From: a bacterium
GTDB lineage: Bacteria; Gemmatimonadota; Glassbacteria; GWA2-58-10
Direction: 5' to 3'
Length of the DNA stretch: 64,000 bases
Assembly: GCA_021372515.1 (NCBI GenBank)
Contig: JAJFUG010000029.1
Location: forward strand, 3,350 to 67,349
Positions within the stretch are counted from its first letter, which is position 1. Each line of letters starts with the position of its first letter. This document shows, in pieces, positions 37,501 to 44,547 of this stretch. Under the pieces are notes generated by a model. It was not told where the DNA came from. It made no database searches and saw only the letters and a list, made by a program, of their open reading frames with translations. A program made the position numbers and the translations under genes.

Positions 37501-37659
37501 GATGACCACCTGCACGCCCTGCAGCGGAGTGCCGGTCTCCTTGTCCCGCACCGTGCCCTCCACCTTGGAGGTGGAAAGCTGGGCCTGAAGGCTGGCCGCA
37601 AACAGGGCAAGCCCCACAAGGACGGCCTTTAGAAGCCCGTTAACCTTGGATTGTTGCAT
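34531..37659 (-). CDS. TonB-dependent outer-membrane receptor (module 2)
   Basis: 1042 residues. The ATG at 37659 is used: GGGGGAA lies 5 bp upstream and the signal peptide (QQSKVNGLLKAVLVGLALFA) starts there, whereas the longer frame to 37923 runs into the receiver gene. Domains: carboxypeptidase-regulatory-like (about 28-105, NADGYYFILNVPPG), plug (about 120-270, GVRIRGGRIGQEMMVVDG, AEYGNAQSGIINIVT), barrel ending AGVDFSF. Residues 997-1008 (DFNGDGVLTDEE) form an EF-hand calcium loop at the same distance from the end as in the other two receptors. It should import a ligand held by the following FlgD-tailed protein. Confidence 0.95.
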   Translation of the reverse strand: MQQSKVNGLLKAVLVGLALFAASLQAQLSTSKVEGTVRDKETGTPLQGVQVVIEGTRLGNITNADGYYFILNVPPGRRDISFNYTGYQKVTIREQLILAGQTITVNANLSSTVVQLEGITIEGESEILAPRDNTVTKHRLTTESLVETPATVLEDLLVQQAGVVTGGQGALARGVRIRGGRIGQEMMVVDGMPVRNQTALADRTDDNSVETGAQGQDVSPLELSTEAIEEVDILTGGFQAEYGNAQSGIINIVTKEGGPQLSGRVRFTTDEMNPRTADYGYNQLVTTIGGPIPGVPNLYFQGTGEIQGEADRTPTHADEGFRGINEDFVDYLNAAVANDPVLGLRKPAYTLDMFKTGHEFYASRTGGGLSLFSPSNPVRLPGNWGDRTLANGKITYSPIPSLKIIALNQWSRNQNSYPSGPAGDGDYFQTGIVTRKSGDPMWEAAWGRSPFFAKEPSRTELYIPQSQGRRVRANNMLFGGDWNFLQNSRQNALLQFRYSRFRTNEINSSMQAADWKRESTFMSWDAHDLRFEVERYPNREIQQGLETLDWYPDGAFENHDGERYETPFLVDTYSIYTLQYRYSREWQNNYKMDVDFQWNRTNRAKLGVQISDYDNDMFRVRQHVTKRNEMGEFRYQPKLFAAYLQNRTDLGDFVFDYGVRWDQFQPVDNWGINQSDPFGQSVSPTVFTEVSPRFNVGFPVTDRSQLRFSYGAFTQIPSFNVLFNYQEYGGNANPGGLGYSRTDAFEAGLSYLVNNDMVLDLVTYYRDINGDVSSNTFFIDQWLWHSEQRVRNWMSGYSNRDNGNVKGFDLTLKKRFSNNFSYNLIYTMQFVRTTGDNELGSRGYDAASNSMNLPPDELRPGSGDQTHKLTAQLNYQFPLDVQAGKWLSPVLREFGLYAVYQLNSGTPGGDAPGVPMAYRGRWYSNLDLRFSKNLGLGRTRRVQVFAEVFNALNRRDKAAYPKDYRLESYLHITGGADLQWNQLAEGDWERRARFQADFNGDGVLTDEEAGMGALANAVMMSTMDKRNWGTARQIRAGVDFSF

Positions 37660-37714
37660 AGTTCCCCCATGGAATTTGGAAAAGACTCGGGCAGACGACT
37701 CCGGTGTTATTGTT

Positions 37715-38185
37715 TCATAGGCCCTCCTGTCCCGGACCGTTGCCGCGGCAAGGTCCCTCAAGGTTCCGGGGTGACAGTCGTTCCACCGCATCCGTCTGCG
37801 TTTCCCTGCCGGTTCCCTGCCCCAGAAGGCCGGACAGCGCCCCCACAAATTCCTGCAGGTCGAGCGGCTTGCGGATGAAAGCACAGGCCCCCGCGGCCAG
37901 GGCGGCCTCGCGGACAGCCTCATCCTCCAGGCCGGTCAGGAGGATCGTTTTCACCTCCCGGTCCAGGCTGCGCAGCCGACTGAGCACCTCCAGGCCATTC
38001 AGCCCGGGCATGCAGTAATCCGTGACCACGATCCTGTACCTGCCGCAGCGCCATCGTTCGAGCGCCCGGGCAGGGTCGGAGCAGGAGGCCGCAGACAGCC
38101 CGTTGAAAGCCAGCAGGCGAATGGCTTTTTTCAGGAATGCACGGTCATCGTCGATCAGCAGGATGTCTTTCGCGTTTCGCCCCAA
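37715..38185 (-). CDS. Receiver-domain response regulator (module 2)
   Basis: 156 residues: a CheY-like receiver (about 7-125; acidic D12-D14, phospho-acceptor D56 in VVTDYCMPG, Lys in IRKPLD) and a short charged tail of about 30 residues without a recognisable output domain. It occupies the same place as the receiver in module 1, between the NtrC-type regulator and the receptor, and shares motifs with it. The likely role is phosphate transfer or modulation of the local kinase. It ends 55 bp before the receptor start. Confidence 0.88.
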   Translation of the reverse strand: MGRNAKDILLIDDDRAFLKKAIRLLAFNGLSAASCSDPARALERWRCGRYRIVVTDYCMPGLNGLEVLSRLRSLDREVKTILLTGLEDEAVREAALAAGACAFIRKPLDLQEFVGALSGLLGQGTGRETQTDAVERLSPRNLEGPCRGNGPGQEGL

Positions 38186-38265
38186 TTTGCCCGTTCCTCG
38201 CTCAGGTGGGTGACAGGGGGAATGCAGCGCTGTGTTTCAGGAGGCGGGGTCCAGAGACGGGTAAT

Positions 38266-38279
38266 ACAAGTCATATGCC
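38266..38279 (-). promoter_or_regulatory. Weak sigma-54-like promoter candidate of module 2
   Basis: On the minus strand CGGCAtatgacTTGTA has GG, 10 bases and GT; a true site would have GC at -12. It is listed because it lies where modules 1 and 3 have sigma-54-like sites, 80 bp before the first gene. A small TGATAATCA palindrome lies at 38360-38368. Confidence 0.25.
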
Positions 38280-38399
38280 GTTGTGGGCGGAATTGCGGAA
38301 TTAGTTGTGCAACAGCGGAGTAATTATATTTCAGGGATTAACGGGGCGTTAAAATGCGGATGATTATCAGCCAGTGAATGAAAATCGACCGGATGAAAT

Positions 38400-39866
38400 T
38401 CATTCAGCCGTGGCGGAATGCTTGTCGAGCTTCAGGCGCAAGGTGCTGCGGGTAATGCCGAGGTATTCGGCGGCGTGGGACTTGTTGCCGCCGAACATGT
38501 CCAGGATCCTGCGGATAATAACCAGTTCGGCGCCCTCGAGGGAGAAACCCTTCTCCGGCAGGGTGACCAGCACCGCCCGTTCCGGGTCGCGTGCGCCGGA
38601 GCCCGCCGGCTGGGCGGTCGCGGCGGGCCACAGGAAATCCAGGTGCCCGGGCTGCAGGGTTTCGGCGTCGTGGATCAGCACCACCCGCTCGATCGTGTTC
38701 TCCAACTCGCGAACATTGCCCGGCCAGGGGTATCTCTCCAGCAGGTTCAACGCTTCCGGGCTGATCACGCGGAAACGGCGCTTGCGGCTCTCGGCGAAAC
38801 GGGCCATGAACATGAAAGCCAGTTTCCCGATCTCCTCCCGGCGCTCGCGCAGGGGGCTCAGATGTATCCGCCCGATATTCAGGCGGTAGTACAGGTCACG
38901 GCGGAAAGCCCCGCTCTCGACCATCGCGGCCAGGTCGCGGTTGGAGGTGCAGATCACGCGCAGGTCCAGGCTGATTTTCTTCAGCCCGCCCACCCGGTAG
39001 AACTCCCTTTCCTGGAGCACTCGCAGCAGCTTGGGCTGAAGGTTCAGGGGCATCTCTGCGATCTCGTCCAGGAACAGAGTCCCACCCCGGGCCAGCTCCA
39101 GCTTGCCCATCTGCCCGCCCGTGCGGGCCCCGGTGAAAGCCCCGCGCTCGTACCCGAAAAGCTCGCTCTCAAAGAGCGAGGGTGAGATCGCCGCGCAGTT
39201 GATCGCCACGAAAGGCGTGGTCACTCCCCCGGCGCCGTAGTGGATCATGCGGGCCACGATCTCCTTGCCCGTTCCGGTCTCGCCCTCGATCAGCACCGGG
39301 ATGTGACGGTCCTGGTGCAGGCGCTGGGCCATATCGACCACTTCCTGCATCGCGCTCGAAAAAATGCCCACCCGTGCCACTCCGGCCGCCTCGGCGAAAG
39401 CGCTGAGCAGTTCGTCCATCTGACGGTGGGTGTCGCGGGTGGCCTCGGCGACACGCTCCTCGAAGTGGTGGGTCAACTCGAAATTCTCGTGGATCAGGGA
39501 CCGATGCTCGGCGCTTCGACGGACAATGGCCTCCAGCTCCACCAGGTCCACCGGCTTGTTCAGGTAATCGTAGGCCCCCTCGCGCAGGGCCGTGATGGCG
39601 GATTCCATGTCCCCGTGGGCCGTGATCAGCAGCACATCCGTGGAACCGCCCTCCGGGCCGCTCTTGATCCGCCGCAGCAGCTCGATGCCGTCCATGCCCG
39701 GCATCCGGATGTCGGTCAGGACCATCGGGAAAGGCCGCTGCCTGAACAGGGCCAGCGCCTCCTCCCCCGAGCCGCACTGGGTCACCTCGTGGCCCAGTTC
39801 GCGCTCCAGGTGGGACGAGATCACCCGGCGTCCCTGCGGCTCGTCATCCACAAACAGTATCCGCAT
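38400..39866 (-). CDS. NtrC-family sigma-54-dependent response regulator (module 2)
   Basis: 488 residues. The ATG at 39866 follows the kinase stop by one base, with GGAG inside the kinase end, so the pair is coupled. Receiver (1-120, D52 in LTDIRMPGMDG), AAA+ domain with Walker A GETGTGKE, a canonical GAFTGA loop (ERGAFTGARTGG), Walker B LFLDEIAE and a Fis-type C-terminal helix-turn-helix (GNKSHAAEYLGITRSTLR). It is the only one of the window's four sigma-54 activators with an unaltered GAFTGA. It should control the receiver-receptor-PorV operon just downstream. Confidence 0.95.
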   Translation of the reverse strand: MRILFVDDEPQGRRVISSHLERELGHEVTQCGSGEEALALFRQRPFPMVLTDIRMPGMDGIELLRRIKSGPEGGSTDVLLITAHGDMESAITALREGAYDYLNKPVDLVELEAIVRRSAEHRSLIHENFELTHHFEERVAEATRDTHRQMDELLSAFAEAAGVARVGIFSSAMQEVVDMAQRLHQDRHIPVLIEGETGTGKEIVARMIHYGAGGVTTPFVAINCAAISPSLFESELFGYERGAFTGARTGGQMGKLELARGGTLFLDEIAEMPLNLQPKLLRVLQEREFYRVGGLKKISLDLRVICTSNRDLAAMVESGAFRRDLYYRLNIGRIHLSPLRERREEIGKLAFMFMARFAESRKRRFRVISPEALNLLERYPWPGNVRELENTIERVVLIHDAETLQPGHLDFLWPAATAQPAGSGARDPERAVLVTLPEKGFSLEGAELVIIRRILDMFGGNKSHAAEYLGITRSTLRLKLDKHSATAE

Positions 39867-39867
39867 C

Positions 39868-42800
39868 TCAGCTCTCCTTACCGTCACTGTGCCCGGACAG
39901 CTTCAGCTCGATCCGGAACGTCGCACCACCCAAGTAGTTATTCCAGAAAGAAACGCTCCCCCCGAGCCCCTGCACGAAACGTCTGACTATGGCCAGACCC
40001 AATCCCATACCCTCCCCCGGTTTCTTGGTCGAATAGAACGGATCGAAAATCTTGTCCCCGTCCCCCTCCGGTATGCCCGTGCCGTTGTCGCGCACTTCAA
40101 GGCAGGCCAATGTCCCCTCCCGGAGCAGCGACACCTCGATCCTTTTATCTGTCTTACCGCTCTCGTCCAGGGCGTGCATGGCGTTGAGCACCAGATTCAG
40201 CACAATCTGTTCCAGATGCACCCGGTTTCCGCGCACGAACAGGGAGGGTCCGTGCAGGTCGACAGCCAGGCGGACGCCGTGGTTGGTGAGCTGGCGGTCG
40301 ATCAGCGACAGGGCGCTGCGCACGGCTGCGTTCACCTCCAGCTCGTCCTGATTCTGCTGACGGGAGGGGACCCAGTAGGAGCGCATGTGATGGATTATGC
40401 CGTCGATCCGTGAGACGCTGCGCGTGATCGAGCGCAGCCAGCCGCTGAATTCCTCGGGCAGCAGCCCGTGGTTGCGGCGGTCCCAGAGCAGCACGCTGTC
40501 GGCGGTGACCTTGATGTCGTTGAGCGGCTGGTTGATCTCGTGCGTGATCCCGGCCGCCATCACTCCGATCGAGGCCAGACGGGAAGCGCGCTCGGCCATC
40601 TGCAGCGCGTCCGCCCGCTGCTTCTCGGCCTCCAGCATGGCGCAGGAGTTGGAATAGCGCAGCCAGGCGTTGACAATCATGTCCGCCGCGGTCTTGAGCA
40701 GTTCCACCTCCTCGTACTGCCAGACCGCCGGTGCGGAGCGGCTGAATATGATCAGACCGTCCACCGACCGCCGCGTGGCGACCGGGAACACGCAGGCCGC
40801 CCCGATACCCCGCCCGGCGAACCATTCGCTCCATTCCGGATCGCCCGGGCGCCCGGGCTCGTAAACCACGCACCAGTCCCGTGCCACCGCCCTGACCAGT
40901 GATTCGGGTGGAATGTCCACCGGGCTGGAGGGGTCGTTCCAGGCTTTTTCCGCCACGTTCAGCAGAAGGACCGGCCAGTTCTGCTCATCGTTCAGGGGGG
41001 TCAGGTTCTGCAGGCTCACCTTGTCCAGAGACATCCGGCGGCCCAGCATTTCCAGCACTTCCAGCACCTCCTCACCCGTCGTGGAGGAGGTGTTCAGCCC
41101 CGAGGCGATCTCGGTCAGCAGGCTCTTGTAGCTCAAGGTCGCCTCCAGCCGGGAGTGCTCGCAGCGCAGCTTTTCCTCGGTCTTCATCAGCTCGGAGATT
41201 TTATCGCCGAGAAGGATGTTGGCCTCGCGCAGATCGTTGGTCCGGTGCACGACCAGGCGCTCCAGGTTGATATGCCGGTGCAGCGCGTATCCCAGCAGGC
41301 CGAGGATGATCAGGCTGCCCAGGCCGGCCACCACCTGGAAGCCGCTCTCCCTGTACCAGGGCTGCAGGACAGTGAACTCGAAGCTCGCGGGACTGGGGTC
41401 GGCGTTGTGGTTCACGTCCATCGAGCGCACCTCGAAATGGTGCGGCCCGGCGCTCATGCCCCTGAACTCCACCGTATTACCCGGCTGGAACACTGACCAT
41501 TCCGACCTGTCCAGGCTGTAGGAATAGAGCAGACGCTCCGGACGGGTCTGCTTCCAGCGGTCGAAGCCGGAGAAAATCAGCGTGACATTGCCCTCGGGCG
41601 ACACCTCCCGATGGTTCTTGTTCCTGGGAATGAATGTCTCGGGGGATTCGTGGTCGGCCTCAGGGCGGAAAAGCGAAACCCCCTGGATGGTCCCGGCCCA
41701 GACCCGCCCGCGGCTGTCCTCGAGGACACTGAAAGTCCCTGTGTTCGGCAGGCCGTCCTCCTCGGTGTTGTCGATCCAGGAGCCCTCGACATATCGGTGC
41801 ACCCCGTCGCCCGAGGCTACCCAGACCGTGCCGTTCGAGCCGAGCTGGATCGAGCGGACAGCGGACAGTCCCGTGCGCACCTGCGTCCAGGTCCCGCCTT
41901 TCATCTCCCAGATGCCATGCCGCCCGCCGACCCAGACCCGCCCGGGCTCCAGCTCACACATGCAGAAAAAGCCGTTATCCAGAATCACCGGGGCGGCCTC
42001 CACATAGTGGAACCCGCTGCTGTCCAGGACCCCGGACACCCGCTCGGACTGGCCGGCGATCCACAGTCCGCCTCCGGACAACTCCAGTATGTAACGCAGG
42101 TTGCCCAGGTTCCAGTTTTCCCCCCGGTCTATCAGGGTGCGGAAAACACGGCCGTCGAACTCCTCGATCCGGAAGCACGGCGACTGCGGCGCGTCGAAAG
42201 TCTGCACCAGCAGCCGTCCGTCTTTCCCCGGGGCGATCAGTCCCATGTAGCGCCGCCCGTCCGCGGTCGAGTCGGCGTTGCGGTAGGTCAGCCGCTGGAA
42301 GCTTTCCGTCTCCGGATCGAAAGCCAGCAGGAACCGGTTGTAGGGGATAGTCCCCACCACGATCCGGCCATCCGGCAGCTCGCAGACCGATTGCGTGAAA
42401 TAGGGCTGCGTACTCAGGCCCGCGGGGAGCCTGTACCTTTTCCAGACCTCACCGCTGTTCATCAGCAGAAGGTCTCCGGCGGCGAACCAGACCCTTCCGG
42501 CGCGGTCCTCCAGCATGGCATGCACCCGCAGGGTGACATCCGCCACCTCGAAAGGCGTCCGCCAGATCGAGGGTGTGTACCGCATCACCCCGTGGCTGCT
42601 GGTGAGCCAGAAAACACCGTCCGGCTGGACCGCCACCTCGCGCAGCTCGGCCGCCAGCATGCCGGTCTGCTCCTGACGGATCTCCTGTCCTTCCAGAAAG
42701 TACGACAGCCGGTTGCCCTCCTTGAGCAACCAGAGGCCCCGGTCCACATCGGGCCAGCACAGGATCACACTGCCGCGGCCGGCCGGACAGGCGTGCCAGA

Positions 42801-43593
42801 TTCCGTTCTCCAGGCAAACCGCCGCTCCGCCTCCCGGCTTGTCGCGGCACCCGGCCACAACCGCCACCCGCCCACCCACACCCTCGACCGGACAGCGCAA
42901 CCCGCGCAGACCTTCCTGTTTCAAGGGGTGACGCTGCTCCACCTGCACCGCGAGGTCGGCAGTGACCCGGATTTTCGCCAGCCCAAGCTCACAGGCCAGC
43001 CACACGGCGCCATCCCCGGCCTGGGTCATGTCGTTGAACCGTCCGAGCCCGACCCGGGCCTCTTCGAGCAGCACAGCGGTGGCCCCGCTTCCTGGGTTAA
43101 AATATGTCAGACGCTGGGGCAGCAGATACAGCAAACCCTCCACGCCGCACGGTAAAAACGGTACAAGCTGGCGCACCAATCGGTCGGCGGGATATTCGTT
43201 GACGATCTCGTCGATCCTGAACTGTTGCCAGCGATTGTCCTGAAAAAGCTGGACCCCATTGGAATAAAGCGACCACAGCCGGCCGGAACAGCTTTCCACC
43301 ACTTTCAGGTCATCGCCCGGACTGGGCTGACTTTTCACATACCGGCCGTTTTCATCCGCCACGCCGGTTATGCAGCTCATCTCGTTGACACCGCCGTGGG
43401 AAACCCAGATCCGGCCTTCCTGTCCGACAGTGATATAGCTGCACCAGGATTCAGTCAGTCCGTCCTGCACCCCGAAAAACCGCCAGTTGCTGGGATGGCT
43501 GGCCAGAGCGGAGCCGGTGAGAAAAAACAGGAAGAGTGCCGTGCATGGGATACAAACCCTGAGATTGCATGAATTGGACGGATTAGGGACCAT
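39868..43593 (-). CDS. Propeller-type sensor histidine kinase with GAF domain (module 2)
   Basis: 1241 residues. The ATG at 43593 has GGAG upstream and begins a signal-anchor (CIPCTALFLFFLTGSALA). Then come a long periplasmic beta-propeller region (about 35-690; blades such as GRVWVGGRHGIWEM, GTVWVASGDGVHRY, GRVWAGTIQGVSLF), a Y_Y_Y domain (about 700-790), one membrane helix, a GAF domain (about 850-980), HisKA with His1018 in AGITHEINQPL and an HATPase domain (NAMHAL, DNGTGIPEG, GMGLGLAIV). Hybrid-type propeller sensors in this layout often detect polysaccharide fragments. It has no receiver of its own; the NtrC-type partner gene follows directly. Confidence 0.94.
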   Translation of the reverse strand: MVPNPSNSCNLRVCIPCTALFLFFLTGSALASHPSNWRFFGVQDGLTESWCSYITVGQEGRIWVSHGGVNEMSCITGVADENGRYVKSQPSPGDDLKVVESCSGRLWSLYSNGVQLFQDNRWQQFRIDEIVNEYPADRLVRQLVPFLPCGVEGLLYLLPQRLTYFNPGSGATAVLLEEARVGLGRFNDMTQAGDGAVWLACELGLAKIRVTADLAVQVEQRHPLKQEGLRGLRCPVEGVGGRVAVVAGCRDKPGGGAAVCLENGIWHACPAGRGSVILCWPDVDRGLWLLKEGNRLSYFLEGQEIRQEQTGMLAAELREVAVQPDGVFWLTSSHGVMRYTPSIWRTPFEVADVTLRVHAMLEDRAGRVWFAAGDLLLMNSGEVWKRYRLPAGLSTQPYFTQSVCELPDGRIVVGTIPYNRFLLAFDPETESFQRLTYRNADSTADGRRYMGLIAPGKDGRLLVQTFDAPQSPCFRIEEFDGRVFRTLIDRGENWNLGNLRYILELSGGGLWIAGQSERVSGVLDSSGFHYVEAAPVILDNGFFCMCELEPGRVWVGGRHGIWEMKGGTWTQVRTGLSAVRSIQLGSNGTVWVASGDGVHRYVEGSWIDNTEEDGLPNTGTFSVLEDSRGRVWAGTIQGVSLFRPEADHESPETFIPRNKNHREVSPEGNVTLIFSGFDRWKQTRPERLLYSYSLDRSEWSVFQPGNTVEFRGMSAGPHHFEVRSMDVNHNADPSPASFEFTVLQPWYRESGFQVVAGLGSLIILGLLGYALHRHINLERLVVHRTNDLREANILLGDKISELMKTEEKLRCEHSRLEATLSYKSLLTEIASGLNTSSTTGEEVLEVLEMLGRRMSLDKVSLQNLTPLNDEQNWPVLLLNVAEKAWNDPSSPVDIPPESLVRAVARDWCVVYEPGRPGDPEWSEWFAGRGIGAACVFPVATRRSVDGLIIFSRSAPAVWQYEEVELLKTAADMIVNAWLRYSNSCAMLEAEKQRADALQMAERASRLASIGVMAAGITHEINQPLNDIKVTADSVLLWDRRNHGLLPEEFSGWLRSITRSVSRIDGIIHHMRSYWVPSRQQNQDELEVNAAVRSALSLIDRQLTNHGVRLAVDLHGPSLFVRGNRVHLEQIVLNLVLNAMHALDESGKTDKRIEVSLLREGTLACLEVRDNGTGIPEGDGDKIFDPFYSTKKPGEGMGLGLAIVRRFVQGLGGSVSFWNNYLGGATFRIELKLSGHSDGKES

Positions 43594-44092
43594 GGACGCT
43601 CCGGGATGAAAGAGCTGACGGTAGCTGCCGATCCCAGGCTTGCTGTATCTCCATCCTCTGCTCGCCGAGTCCACCCCCCGCCCACTAACCCCGTCCTGAC
43701 ACCGCCTTGTCGCACCCCAGGCTCTCCCTGCAGGCAGTATCCCGAGCGCAACGACAGGAGGCCCGTGAACAGTTGTCTCGATATTCCCGTCTTACCCCAC
43801 TATCTGTCTTGTTCCCTGGGCAGAACCATTTTATTACCGATACAAGCCCCTGTCAATGGCAGGCTTCAGCGGCGGCGTGCCGGATGGAGGACGGATCCGG
43901 TAGATACCGGCGCTCTTTCCTCGGGGCTATGCGGGCAGCCGGAATATTTCGAGAGATAAAAAGGCCAATACGATTTTCTTTCTCCACCGGAAACCGGCCG
44001 GCAATGCGAATAAGGTGGGCGGGGATTGAGATCCGTCGATCAAGCAGTCACGAAGCGAGGTGTTTTCCGGTCACAGATTTGGAATGGGCGAT
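43594..44092. other. Intergenic stretch upstream of module 2
   Basis: About 500 bp holding the start region of the module 2 kinase. I see no further gene, clear promoter or strong hairpin. Confidence 0.35.
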
Positions 44093-44132
44093 AAAACAAA
44101 AGAGAACGGATCTGCGAAACATCGCAAATCCG
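44093..44132 (-). terminator. Terminator after tRNA-Val-like sequence
   Basis: On the minus strand CGGATTTGCGA-TGTT-TCGCAGATCCG gives an 11-bp stem with one G-U pair, followed by TTCTCTTTTGTTTT. It sits 22 bases beyond the encoded CCA end. The same arrangement is found at 18282-18376. Confidence 0.75.
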
Positions 44133-44153
44133 CTCCATTGCAGCATTTCAAGA

Positions 44154-44222
44154 TGGTGGGCGCTACTGGGATCGAACCTGTGACCTCCTGCTTGTAAGGC
44201 AGGCCCGGAAACCAGACCGCCC
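44154..44222 (-). pseudogene. tRNA-Val(UAC)-like gene with a truncated D-arm
   Basis: On the minus strand: possible acceptor GGGCGGT, only 12 bases where the D-arm should be, anticodon arm CCTGC-CTTACAA-GCAGG (anticodon TAC), variable loop AGGTC, T-arm ACAGG-TTCGATC-CCAGT with one mismatch, acceptor AGCGCCC and encoded ACCA. The 3' half is canonical, but the D-arm is too short and the acceptor has a mismatch. It is best called a degenerate gene, unless it is an unusual armless tRNA. Confidence 0.55.
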
Positions 44223-44264
44223 CACCGCGCAAAATACTCTAATTTCAACGCCCACAGGCACATG

Positions 44265-44351
44265 GCAGCCTGGCCGGACTGTTCTGTGGGCTGAGGATAA
44301 GTAGGATAAATCCGTTTCCTCGGCTATGTTTTGGCAAGAATTGGCAAACAA
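44265..44351. repeat. 87-bp structured dispersed repeat, copy 2
   Basis: Matches 29621-29707 at about 79% with a conserved stem (GCTGAGG with CCTCGGC through a G-U pair). It lies 42 bp upstream of the tRNA-Val-like sequence. The rest of 44352-44547 is AT-rich and shows no gene. Confidence 0.55.
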
Positions 44352-44547
44352 AAACCAAGATTTCGGAGGTTTAACTGAAATATTCTCGAATATGCCTGAC
44401 CGGGGCTATCACCCTACTCTCAAACCAAAAGCCTGGATAGTATTATTAAATCGAAATAATTACTGGCTAAGGATACCGCTGAGGCCGGAAAGCACAAAGA
44501 CTATGGTTCCCGAGCGCCCAGTGACTGGCTGGAAACGGATTCAGTGG

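Noticed and set aside
37660-37923. N-terminal extension of the module 2 receptor
   Set aside because: It overlaps the receiver gene, is arginine-rich with no signal peptide, and the internal ATG at 37659 has a good ribosome site.
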